DNA of 64,000 nt from contig OY821744.1 in NCBI GenBank assembly GCA_963682055.1, positions 24,218,967-24,282,966 on the forward strand, read 5' to 3'. Below, one piece after another: positions 23,263 through 33,935 of this stretch. Position 1 is the first letter of the stretch; each line of letters opens with the position of its first letter. The translations under genes and the position numbers were made by a program. A model generated the notes under the pieces. The model saw only the letters and a program-made list of their open reading frames with translations. It made no database searches and was not told where the DNA came from. The stretch is from Primula veris. Lineage: Eukaryota > Streptophyta > Magnoliopsida > Ericales > Primulaceae.

Positions 23263-26200
23263 ATGGAGTTTTTTGTAGATCCTGGTACGTACAGTCTCTC
23301 TCTATATCTCTCCCTCTCATCTTATATATGTATGTATATCTGCATGCATGGTGTTATTTACTTACATGATATAAGGTTTTTGTCGGATTGGTTTATCAGA
23401 TTCTCTATTTATTTTACTATTAATACTTTCCTTACCGATCAACATAACCAATCCACGTAAAATATAGGAGTGTTATTATTTTTGGAAATTTAGATCTTGA
23501 ACTTTTATTTATTTTCCATTTAAATAGTTCTCATATCATTGGAAGTATTACTCTATAGGCAAACTTAATATGTTTTAATTGTTTTTTGTTAGCAGTAGTT
23601 ATCAACCTAGAATTTATCAAAAGTATCTGGAAGAAAAGACGGAAACCCCCTGATTACTCAAGTTATGCTTGGCAAGATCGGTATTCATCGCATTTCGTAA
23701 AAAGGTATGACATTAGGTATTTAATCAATCAATTAAAATTTAATTTTTTTTTAAATTATTTCTTCTGCATGTTTATATGTCAGATATCAATTTTGTTGGA
23801 TGGAATTTTATCTCACATTTTGTACATTTTCTGTATAAGGGACGTGGAAGATCAAAATGATCTTCAGGGGAATGTATTGTGCAGTTCTCAAGTAAGTAGT
23901 TTTCTAATTCCAATAGGCCCATACCTTTTGATTTAAGACACTTTGTACATATTGGCCATGAACTTTTTTTATCGCTAGGAGGGGACTTACCAGTGCTTGA
24001 CCTAAGAACAAGATATGTTTACCCTATTTGTGATTCAGGTCTTGCTTGGCTGCAGAACTTGATGAAACTCTTTTTTTAAAATAAACTGGACAACATTTGG
24101 ATGAATATAACTTAAAACGTGAGCTTTTCGGGTATTTTTGCCTGAAAAGGTGAAAAGCTTTAATTCTACATTTATCAAATAAGTAATCATAAGTCCTGAA
24201 TTTAAATACCTTTTCCGCTATTATCTTGCAGGTTTGTTCCGAGGGAATCCAAAAAAGAAACTCTCCGTGTTTCTTATATTCGCTGGTTTGAATATGAATA
24301 AAGAGGTATATTTGTCGATAGTTCTCTTTCTTGTGTTAGCATCCATTTGCTTGCCCTTTGAAGAGACAATGTGGACTTCATTTCAAAATCTTTCTAAATT
24401 GTATCTATAATTGCAGTTTTTAAGGAAATAAGCTGGATTTTTTTAGTTTGAGACAAAGCTAAGTTCTTCCAGCTTAAAAAGCCTCTAGTTATTTCAGGCC
24501 AAAAAACCTTTAAATTTCGATCTTTTACATAATTATAAAAAATTGAGCTTCAAATTTACAGCTGAACAAGGCCTAAATTGTAATTGATACATAGGATCGA
24601 AACTGAAAACATAAATCTGGGCATATCTTTTAGTTATTTCGAGAAGATGGGCTGATATTTAGGCATTTTGTAGGAGATTATTTCCTTCAACTCTATTATC
24701 TATGGGTGCTTGATTATTTTTCTTGAATATCCAGGTCATATGGGTATGGCTATTGACTATTGACTATTGAGCAATGATATTTACAGATTACATAGCTTGT
24801 TGTGGCTCCAACAAAGTTTTTTTTTTAACACTAATGGTTTATTATTTGAAAAATCTCTGTTAAACCCACCCACCTAAACAAGCTGTGTGTGGATATGTGA
24901 CAATAATATATTTTTTCATCTAATATTATCAAATAGACGTATTGAGGTTTAGGAACAATTAAATATCCCACATGGTCGGTAGGAGAAAAATATATGAAGG
25001 AGGTTTTTATAAGACACGCAGAATTAGAAGGCTCGAATAAGCCTTTGTCTTGGGGTTTTGTTTCTTACTTTTTAGTTTTTACACAGTGGAAAAGATAACA
25101 ATCGTATCGTTTTGACCCTAAAATCTGTGAGAAGTTGAATTAAAGATGTATATGCACATTTTCTGTATAAGACATGATTTTTTGGTTTCAAAAATCAGAA
25201 ACTTTGTGGTTAAATTGTTCTAGGAAAATAGCTAAGCATTTTTGCAGGACCAACAGAGTTTCAAAAACATAGAATTTAACTTGAAAAGAATAACAACTTC
25301 AACACAAAAGTTCCTAGTTTGCATATTTTACGCATGGACTTACAAATCTGTAAGACTTTATTTTTCTGGTTCAGGTTGGAAATTGTGATTCCGCTGAGCA
25401 AAATGGATTTGTGAGGAACAAATTCAAGACTGCGCTAAATGGAAAAGATACCCAAGGAGAATGCTCTGTTGAGTTGCTGCCACGAGGTATAACTAACTGT
25501 GGCTCCTTTATGGTTTCATCTTTCTTATACTTGGTACATAAATAATGCTTGAATGTCTTACATTTGAGTTCATCTTCCCTAGTTTCCCTACTATCAGTAG
25601 GGAAAGGGAGAATTATAAGCTTGCAGCTTTTTGATAATTTTCTTAAAAGTTGGACTGCATTTTGCTGCGCAGCTTCAGTGCTATATATTTTTTCTTGTTT
25701 TCGGCCTTAAAAAGGTAGAAGCTTAAGCTGAATCTATCTTCTTTTTCTTAACTCCAGCTTAATTTCTTAAATAAACCACAAGCGCATATACTCCGCTTTT
25801 TATTATCTAGTGACTAATGTGGTAGGTGTAATGATATGGAAACGCGTTTTTTTTTGGGGTAAAGTTTAATTTATTTAATTGGCCTACTATTTACACTATA
25901 GTATAGATATTTTTTGTAAGATATTCAGTTCAAAAACTGGGAGCTAGAAAATTATTTACATTCTTGATGGCGTTTAGAACGGGACTTTACCTTCATTAAT
26001 ATATCTCTTATGTTGAATAACGTCTTCTTTATGCAGTTTCAAATTTCCCCTGAGAGTCTCTCTTTTAGCAGATGGAAAGTTGAGCTTGAAATCTTACATA
26101 AAGAACGTTAATGAAAAGCCATTCAGCTTTTCATTTGCTTATCATACATACTTGGCTGTCTCGAACATAAGCTATAGTTTTTTTTAAGTTATAGATGCGT

Positions 26201-26499
26201 ATGATTTCTTCTTTAATTCTCGAATATTATATGTAGACCTTTAATACAAATTGATCATTGAGATTTTGATGAAATGATATGTCGAGTTCTAATTTTCCAC
26301 TTATCTCTTTTGAATAACAGTTTGATTAAATTGGTTCTTGGTTCAATATATGGTTGGTATTGGTGATCTAAACGAGTCTCTAGCTCTTTCTTGCAGTGAT
26401 GCAAGGATTGAAGAGCTCGAAACAGGCGAGTATCTGGACAACGTCATCGAAAGAGATTGTTTTACGGAACAAGGAGATGCCATTACTTTTGAATCTGAG
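23263..26499 (+). CDS. Unidentified split gene, five phase-compatible exons
   Basis: I do not recognise the product. Proposed exons are 23263-23284 (ATG; reads MEFFVDP), 23596-23704, 23840-23891, 25375-25486 and 26397-26499. Every intron begins GT and ends AG, and the phases agree (1, 2, 0, 1), giving about 132 open codons without a stop. Exon 2 reads KKRRKPPDYSSYAWQDRYSS, basic and possibly nuclear. Exon 4 begins VGNCDSAEQNGFVRNKFKTA and exon 5 reads MQGLKSSKQASIWTTSSKEI. A 3' end is not found: 26520-27180 holds a MITE-like stretch and a PABP pseudogene on the other strand. The phase agreement argues for a real or recently real gene. A paralogue of exon 2 lies at 50886-50994. Exon 1 is preceded by TATAAA at 23215 and a CT-rich leader. 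Confidence 0.5.
23990..25370. other. Long intron-like AT-rich DNA
   Basis: This lies between exons 3 and 4 of the proposed gene. One more splice-bounded segment at about 24232-24306 (after CTTGCAG, before GAG/GTATAT) contains a stop in the frame required by its neighbours, so I left it out of the model. Confidence 0.45.
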
Positions 26500-26522
26500 G
26501 TACTGTGAAACTATTAAACACA

Positions 26523-26722
26523 TACCAATCAGGGGCGAAGCCAGGATGTGTAAATGGGGGTGCCAAAATATATGTACAAGTAACATATTTTTATGGGGGT
26601 GCCAAATCTACACCTAAAAAGAAATTGTACTAAAAAAAAATTGCGTCACTTGGGATTTCTAAAATTATGGGGGGTGCCGTGGCACCCGATCGTCCCCACT
26701 TAGCTTCCCCCCGCCAATGAGA
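26523..26722. mobile_element. Possible hAT-like MITE remnant
   Basis: It begins CAGGGGCGAAGCCAGGATG and ends near AGCTTCCCCCCGCCAATG, which are imperfect inverted ends. The interior repeats GGGGGTGCC several times. Plant hAT-type MITEs often start CAG.GGCG.AGCCAGG. I cannot find an 8-bp target-site duplication, so the boundaries are uncertain. Confidence 0.4.
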
Positions 26723-26744
26723 TTTATTCAACTTGTTTTTGGGA

Positions 26745-27180
26745 ATTCACGTCTTTGCTAGTGCTAAAGTATTTAAGTACATTAGAGCTTCTAGAACAAT
26801 ATACAGTATTTAAGTACCTTAGCAGACATCTCGGGTTGAGCTGTTCCACTGGCGGATCTAGACTTTCACCGAGAATAATGTTTTGGTCCGAAGGAGAGGC
26901 ATTTACAAGGGCAGTGGCTAAAACCGTGGCAGGAAGTAGTTATTGTTGTGGAATAATTCCTCCGCCTCCCCGCAAAGTCCCTGCATCCAACATCGGGCAT
27001 GCCACGACCCCCTTGTGGATAATGGAACTCACGCCCACCTCTTGGAAGCATCTTCTGATGCATCATGGGAAGCGGTTGTTGACCTTGAATCATTGTTGGC
27101 ATTAAGAAATTCGTCATAGGGGAAGAACCTGGCCGTATACCAGGTACAAGCTGTTCTTGGATATCATCTAGTGTTTTATA
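26745..27180 (-). pseudogene. Poly(A)-binding protein C-terminal pseudogene
   Basis: The minus strand starts EQLVPGIRPGSSPMTNFLMP, continues GQQPLPMMHQKMLPRGGREF and HYPQGGRGMPDV, then after a frame change LATALVNASPSDQNIILGES and VEQLN. This is the Met/Gln-rich linker and the start of the MLLE (PABC) domain of plant cytoplasmic PABPs. The RNA-binding RRMs are absent. One or more frame changes and a stop lie between the linker and MLLE, and the MLLE helices fade after about 40 residues. PABP binds mRNA poly(A) tails, and MLLE docks PAM2-containing partners; this copy cannot. It sits antisense within or behind the unidentified split gene. No intron is visible in the fragment, so a processed pseudogene is possible. 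Confidence 0.8.
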
Positions 27181-27284
27181 AATAAATTTAATAAAGCTTT
27201 AGAATGAAATTTAAGAACGGAGGCTTTAAATAAGCCGCTTTTCCCCTTTGGTGTTTTTTACCTTCTTATGTTCTTGTGTTGTAG

Positions 27285-27902
27285 CTGGATTGAGTTTATC
27301 TTAAAACTCCAAAGGCTATTGCTGTTCCTGATCGCTTTAAGATGAGGACATTTGTGATCAGTAAGGAAGGGCTTCCGCATGTTGGTAATTTCCTTTACAT
27401 TACATAGATACGTTTTGAGGAGAAAATATAATATTGAACTCATGATTTTGATTGATCAGCATTAGAAGTAAGGACATCAATATATAGGAATAAATGAACT
27501 TTTTAATGAAATTTTACAAGCTTCTTTCACACACAAAATCGTGCAAAACGACAATTGAGTGACATACATTCGACTTACTTCCTAGTTAGTCAAGCAGAAA
27601 AAAATGCTTTTCCATTTTAGGGGTGCTTTTAAGTTGTATACAATACAACTAAATGAGAATGAAAGCACATAATAGATGTCATCGATAATTGGCAAAAAAC
27701 AGTAATTTTTAATTGGCATAAGAAATAAGGGCATTAATTGTATATGTAGATTAAAATTCAATTCAAATTTTAGATACTTTTTCATATAGAGTTAAACATG
27801 TTGCTTAATAGTTTTTCAGATTATCTAACAGTGGTGTGGAACTCGTGGGAAAAAAGTCAAAGTCGTTGCTATATTTCGGGCCCACAGAGTATAGAGGAAT
27901 GG
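27285..27902 (+). other. Two further exon-like segments
   Basis: After TTGTAG at 27284, codons run VYLKTPKAIAVPDRFKMRTF and VISKEGLPHV to a GT near 27379, with one TGA just after the start. After TTTTCAG near 27822 another segment, in the matching phase, reads DYLTVVWNSWEKSQSRCYIS and ends at ATG/GTATGT near 27902. They may be downstream exons of the gene starting at 23263 or pieces of another gene. The family is not recognised. Confidence 0.35.
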
Positions 27903-27904
27903 TA

Positions 27905-28683
27905 TGTGTAAAGTGTAAACGCTGTTGCAGTGAAAACCCACATCTATCTAAACTCGGGGCAGCACTGGAAAGGTTCGTTGGAACTTAAGGTTGTATCGTC
28001 GAGTCTTTGCAGTGATAAATTTTTCAACTTCTTAGCTTCTGTAAAAGTCTTCTATGTATAGAAAGGAATACACAGAATGACCATAATTTGTTAATCATTT
28101 GGGTAGAAACTCCCCAATCCATTTTCGAGAACGCCTAGTGTCTTTACTCGTATGGCCTTTTTTTAATCTTCTTGGTTATTTTGTAATTTGTATATATAAT
28201 TAATCCATGTTCCATTTTAGAAAAAAATAACCTCTGGCAATTTATATCCGATGTGCTCTTTGTCCATTTTAGAAAATATGGGCTTAGTGGGGGCTACAAC
28301 CCCTGCTAGATTTAATATATTTACTATATATTATATACTTTTACATAAAATTGTTTTTAGTTTAGTTGGTTAACATACAATTCTGTTAACTTATAGGTAG
28401 GAGTTCGAAACTTTGCTGCTACTTTTTATTATTTGTATATTTCTTAATATTTTATAAGTTTTTCATTTGTATTCAATTTTTTTTTATAAGCTCCTTTGTA
28501 TATATTATGATATATTACTAATCATATTTAGTACCATTTCGTTTTAGTGTTAGTTAGTAAAATTGTTATTAATCAATTTAAGTGGGGTTGTCATGAATTT
28601 CCATTTTTAACCTATAATTTAATACATGATAATTCATCCAAATTACTATTTATTTAATATTTGTTGCTCGTGTAGAATCCTGG
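27905..28683. other. Intergenic, possible SINE-like head
   Basis: No gene. Around 28355-28425 the plus strand has TAGTTTAGTTGGTTA followed at tRNA-like spacing by GGAGTTCGAAAC, resembling pol III A and B boxes. Weak evidence for a SINE. Confidence 0.3.
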
Positions 28684-29012
28684 TGCTCATGTTGTTTATT
28701 GAACCGATTCGCTATATAGAATTATGGGGCTTGCGTTATTTATTGAGCCGATTCGCTATATAGAATTCCGGGGCTTGCGTTATTTATCAAGTCGATTCGC
28801 TATATAGAATTCCGGTGCTCGTGTAGTTTATTGAGACGATTCGTTATATAGAATCCCGGTGCTCGTGTTGTTTATTGAGCCGTTTCGCTATATAGAATCC
28901 CAGTGCTCGCATTGTTTATTGAGCCGATTCGCTATATAGAATTCTGGTGCTCGTATTGTTTATTGAGCTGATTCGCTATATAGAATCCCGGTGCTTGTAT
29001 TGTTTATTGAGC
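28684..29012. repeat. 44-bp tandem repeat (about seven units)
   Basis: The motif GATTCGCTATATAGAAT starts at 28706, 28750, 28794, 28838, 28882 (as GTTTCGC), 28926 and 28970, an exact 44-bp period. The rest of the unit is CCGGTGCTCGTGTTGTTTAT plus TGAGCC. Units differ by point changes only. Single or partial monomers also occur at about 1139-1172, 30639-30672 and 62990-63048. No coding content. Confidence 0.92.
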
Positions 29013-29500
29013 ATTTTCTCTTCATAATCATAAATGTCTCTATTGATATTTGCTTTTTCACGTGGATCAAATTTGTTATAGGGGCATGTTACAAATTCGG
29101 TCGACATGCATGTGAGCGCATGGCCGATTTTGAAATTTTCTAGGCCCTGTGAGAGAACTAAAAATGGGCCTTTATAAGAACTTGGCTGGATGATTTTTGT
29201 AAGAAAAAAAACAGGAATTCGTAAAATTAAGAAACAAAATAACTATATAATATTGCGTACATGTTTTTAGTTTTTATAGAACCACTAATAAGGAAATCAT
29301 TAGTTTCATGTCTTATTAACTAGACATCAAAATATTCCCAAAGATCGATTTATTTGGTTTTCTCACAAATTAAAGAAAATCATTTCAAAATAAATTAGCC
29401 TATGAAAAATACATCAAGTGTAAAGCCTCAACTTTGAATTTAACTCTGGAAGTTTTTGGGGTTATATTGGTGCTCCAAAATGACTATGGGGTTATATTGG
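29013..29500. other. Intergenic, no supported gene
   Basis: AT-rich. Just before block A copy 2 a 35-bp unit (GGGTTATATTGGTGCTCC and what follows) is repeated in tandem at 29459-29510. Confidence 0.6.
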
Positions 29501-30168
29501 TGCTCCAAAATAACTTGATCTTTAAAAAAAATCCACCTTTGGAACCTTAAAACTTACAATTGATCACATGTAGACCAATTGTAAGGTTATCTAATACTAT
29601 GAGGACCATGGATGTGATTATTGTTTAAATAGAGAAAAAAGTTAATAACTAGGCTAGAAAACATCCTGCTATGAATCGAACCCACGACCTCAAAATTTAA
29701 AACGCACCATTGAATCAACTCGTACAACAAACCATCTGATTTTCATTTGTTAAAACTAATATACACAGAAACTCTCTATAAATTCTACTATGGTAATAAA
29801 ACATTTTAAAATTTGTTGGCCCCTCTGATACTTACACCCGGTGCATCACCACGGTTCGCACGGGCTAAAAACCGGCCTTGTGTGAGGGAACAAATCGAAT
29901 TGGTCCCAATTAACTTCGGTAGAATTTCCTAGACACACATTTCAACAAGGTTTTGGGACTCATTTCTTAATGCGATTTTGTCATTTAAAAGAATATTATA
30001 GCATACAGGTACCTTGTCTGACTTGCACGGGTAAACTATTGCGCTAGATTCATCTTCTACTTATGACTCCATCTTTTCATGGAGAAATTTGTTGACATTA
30101 ATGTTTAGGCACAGTTCAGTCACAAGCATTTTATCAAATAGCCGGTCTACTCTATTAGGAACATAAAA

Positions 30169-30633
30169 TCAATGTGTTTCTCTGTCGGGATTTTCATCAA
30201 GTGTCGTGTGTTCAACATTACTCAACTCTGAGTATTGATTTGCCTCCTGAAATAACTCTTTCGGACAAGTATCACCTCCAATTTTATTATAATTAGATGA
30301 TATCTTATGAAATTTGTCGTTTTTACTATAGCCACCCCTACCAATACAATGATTAGATGATATCTGTTGGATAAGTCGATTGATTTCTTGTAGTTGATCG
30401 CCATGTCTCTTCCAAAGTTCTTCATCAAGCAATTGTTGCAAGAGGGCTCAATTTTGTTTTATTGTTTGGAAGCTGGAAAAGTATGGCGATAAATGGTTAG
30501 AAGCAACCGACTGAGGAAAATCAACTTGATGATATGATGGATTATCGGGTTTAGCGAATGGAACAAACTGGGGTGAATAGGAAAATGGTGGTGGCGGATG
30601 CATCCAAGGTATTTCAATAGGTGGTAATTGCAT
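30169..30633 (-). pseudogene. Proline-rich unknown ORF split by in-frame TGA (copy 2)
   Basis: Same protein and same in-frame TGA as 669-1133, with no residue differences seen between the two copies. Function unknown. Confidence 0.4.
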
Positions 30634-30866
30634 AGGTTGTTTATTGTTTATTGAGCTGATTCGCTATATAAAATCACAACATTTTTAAAAAATTACAAAA
30701 AAAATTATAAAAAATGAAAAAAATCACAAAATATTATAAAAAATGAAAAAAATCACATAAAATTATAAAAATAAAAAAAATCACATAAAATTATAAAAAA
30801 TGAAAAAAATCACAAAATATTATAAAAATATAAAAAAAATGAAAAATTTATTAAAAAAATCACTTT

Positions 30867-31517
30867 TATTGAACTTTATGCACTTTCGACTGTACTAGAT
30901 GCACTTTCGATTGAACCAGATGCACTTTTAGCTGAACTATATGCACTTTCAGCTGAACCAGATGCACTTTTAGATGAACCAGATGCAGGTTTTACAGAAC
31001 GATATGCACTTTTATTGAATTAGATGCACTTTTGTTTGAACCATTTGCACGTTCAGCTGAACCAGATGCACTTTTAGCTGAACCATATGCACTTTCAGCT
31101 GAACCATATGCACTTTCAGTTGAACCAGATGCACTTTTAGTTGAATCAGATGCATTTTTAACAGAACTATATGCACTTTCGACTGTACTATATTCATTTT
31201 TGACTAGACTATATGCACTTTTGACTTAACTATATGTACTTTCCACTAAATTAGATGCACTTTAAGCTGAACTATATGTACTTTCACCTGAACCAGATGC
31301 ACTTTTAGCTGAACTATATGCATACTCGCTTTTATTGAACTATATTTACTTTCGACTGAATTGAATGCAATTTCGACTCAATTTTATGCATTTTTGACTA
31401 ACTATATACACTTTCTATATACACTTTCGACTGAACTATATGCACTTTTATTGAACTATATACGCTTTTGACTGAACTATATGTATTTTTGACTGAACTA
31501 GATGCACTTTCAGCTCA
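30867..31517. repeat. 21-bp minisatellite (copy 2)
   Basis: Same array as 1367-2038 but with one fewer unit in the perfect core (the open frame is 65 rather than 72 codons). This shows unit gain or loss since the duplication. Confidence 0.9.
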
Positions 31518-33287
31518 TTTATATTAAAAAAGACACATTTCCATGGAAAAACCATTTTTTTTAATAAAAAAATTCAATTTTCGGTATAAAAAGTGTTATA
31601 TTGACAAAAAAAATTATATATTTTTTATAATTTTTTAAAAATTTTATGATTTTTTAATTTTTTTATAATTCCTTTTATTTTTGTGATTTTTGTGATTTTT
31701 TATAATGTTTATAGTTTTTTGTTGTTTTTTTATAATGTTTTGTGATTTTTTTTTTTTTTTTTTATTTTTTTGATTTTTTTAATAATTTTTTATAATTTTT
31801 TGTGATTTTTTGTGATTTTTTATATTTTTTGTGATTTTTTGTGATTTTTTGTAACTTTTTTTTTCATTTTTTTTCATTTTTTTTCATTTTTTTTCATTTT
31901 TTTTCATTTTTTTTTTGGTTTTATAGACTTTTGTTGTAATTTAAGACTATTTTTTTGGGTTTGTAGAGAGATAAAATATGTATATTATATTTTGGTTTGT
32001 ATGACCATTTAGTAAATAAACTAAATAATTAAAAAGTAGTACATATAAGTAATATGAAATTATCAAGATATCTAAGAATATAAGTTGTTAAGAGGTACTT
32101 ATATGGAATTCCCACTTTATTTAATTAAAAAATATGTTACTCAAATATAAATTTGCATTAGACTCTTGTAATCTTCAATAGTTGCTATTAAACCCTTAAA
32201 CTTTTTTCCTTCTCTCTGTTTCTCTCTCAAAATAGGTTAATTACAGTTAGTAAGACAGAAAAAGATGATTTCCCATTTTAAGGGTGCTTTTAAACTAATT
32301 TTGTATTGGCTTACAGTTCAATGAAATTATTTCACTTTTGATGGACATACACTTTTTTTTTTTATCAGTTTGGCCGCCTTTTTATTTAATCAATAGCAGG
32401 TCATTTGTATGATGGACTTACACTTCAACAAACTGGATTTCCTTATGTTGTGGTTATTGTTACGCCCATTAATGCTGAACAATGCTTTTAATATCTTGAC
32501 TTCGTCATTCCATATAGACTTAGGTGATGATAATATCTATTTTAAAAGATAAAAACGGTTTTATATTGCTGTAATTTGAATGCATACAATTTTCTCTCAG
32601 TCATTCTTAATTTTTTTGTAAAATTAGCATTCTAACATTAATGTTGTTTTAGGATTCCACTTTCACTTTGATCATATGTTTTAATTTACATTTCAACTTG
32701 CAGGGATATGGAAGGATTAACCATCAAGCTCTTCCTAATGAAAAGGGTTGGAATTATTTTTTTGCTGCATATGTTTGAAAACCATTGTTTATCTCAAGCT
32801 TATTTCAATTAAAGCAGCTAATCCAAAAAATTAATTTACACTGTTTACAAGCATTGCAGTTATTTGGCAAGTCGTCCGCAGATTCCCAATAAAAAAATTA
32901 CTGGATTTCCTCATCGATATTATATGGTAGTATATTACTGCAATTTGAAGAATGCAACCTTCTCATAATCGTTTTTCATTTATGTAGGAAAGATAAGAAA
33001 AGAATATATTACAAAGTCTCTTGACAGTAACGAGGTTTAATTTTTTTACCTCTCTCAGTCCTCTTTAACAATTTCAATATGTTTTGTTTGCAATGTGAAT
33101 GATGATGGTCTTCTTATTTTCATGTGGAAGACTACTATGAATTTATTTATTTACCTTGAAAGGATGAGAGCAAACATCGACGATGGAATCAACATTACGT
33201 TGAAACAATTTCATGTTTGTTTTTACCATTAAAGAATCTTTCACGTATGTTAAATTGAGAAAATTCAGTCAAGTATACTTCTCATCC

Positions 33288-33856
33288 TGATAGAATATAA
33301 AAATTAGACCCGAATATTCTATTCGGGTAGTAATCAATCCACTTTATAAATGGGTATCCAACGCTTAAATGGGTCGTCTCATACTTTTTATAGGAATTGA
33401 GGTGTTACTATTAAAAGCCCAACCCCAATCAAATGGGGACCCATGTCTGAAAAATTCCTAGGATGAAGACATTTGTCAATATCCTAGAAGGCGCAGTTGC
33501 CTATAAATAGCCAACTACCCCTCCTAGAAAATGACCAGAAAATCTATCCAAAAAATATAGAGAGAAGTTGAGAAAAGAGAGAAACTAACCAACGCACACC
33601 ACTTCTAGAAATAAACCGAGAAAAGACAGCCGAGCACCGAATAAAAGGGGAGAAAGATCAAGACGAGAGATTAAATAGTCATATCGAGCACAATTGTCAA
33701 AACCGAAATACTAGTCCGAGCAAGTGTAATAGTCCGAACAAGGATAATAATCCGAGCAATAATAAAGATCAGGAAGTGTCCTTTATTCACGGTTGATTTA
33801 CTATTATATCATTGTTGAAAAGCCTAACGCGACCGACCAAAGTTATGGCTTTATCA
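33288..33856 (+). repeat. Ty3/gypsy (Tat-lineage) 5' LTR, 569 bp
   Basis: It begins TGATAGAATATAAAAATTAG and ends GGCTTTATCA, with inverted ends TGATA/TATCA. TATAAATAG near 33501 is a plausible core promoter. It differs from the right LTR (49818-50386) at about four positions I can see, roughly 0.7%. It interrupts block A at CTCATCC. Confidence 0.93.
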
Positions 33857-33858
33857 AA

Positions 33859-33876
33859 TGGCGCCGTCTCCGGGAA
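33859..33876 (+). promoter_or_regulatory. Primer-binding site (tRNA-Asp type)
   Basis: TGGCGCCGTCTCCGGGAA lies two bases after the LTR. It matches the TGGCGCCGTTGCCGGGG type used by many plant Ty3/gypsy elements, complementary to the 3' end of tRNA-Asp, with a few mismatches. Confidence 0.85.
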
Positions 33877-33935
33877 TCATCTAGTTCCCAACTAGTTTAA
33901 AATTCGAATACCAATACTCTGCCAGACGAGCGACA

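Larger units (their letters stand above)
29501..33287. repeat. Large direct duplication, block A copy 2
   Basis: This is the near-identical partner of 1-3772. It has one 21-bp unit fewer in the minisatellite, a different T-tract structure at 31660-31915, and a handful of substitutions (for example 32395-32405 and 32857). It is truncated at 33287 by the gypsy LTR. Confidence 0.93.

Noticed and set aside
26755..27105. Plus-strand 116-codon frame
   Set aside because: It is the reverse complement of the PABP pseudogene, whose minus-strand reading matches a known protein.
28684..29012. CRISPR-like array (regular repeats)
   Set aside because: Units are contiguous 44-bp tandem copies with no unique spacers, in a plant nuclear context.
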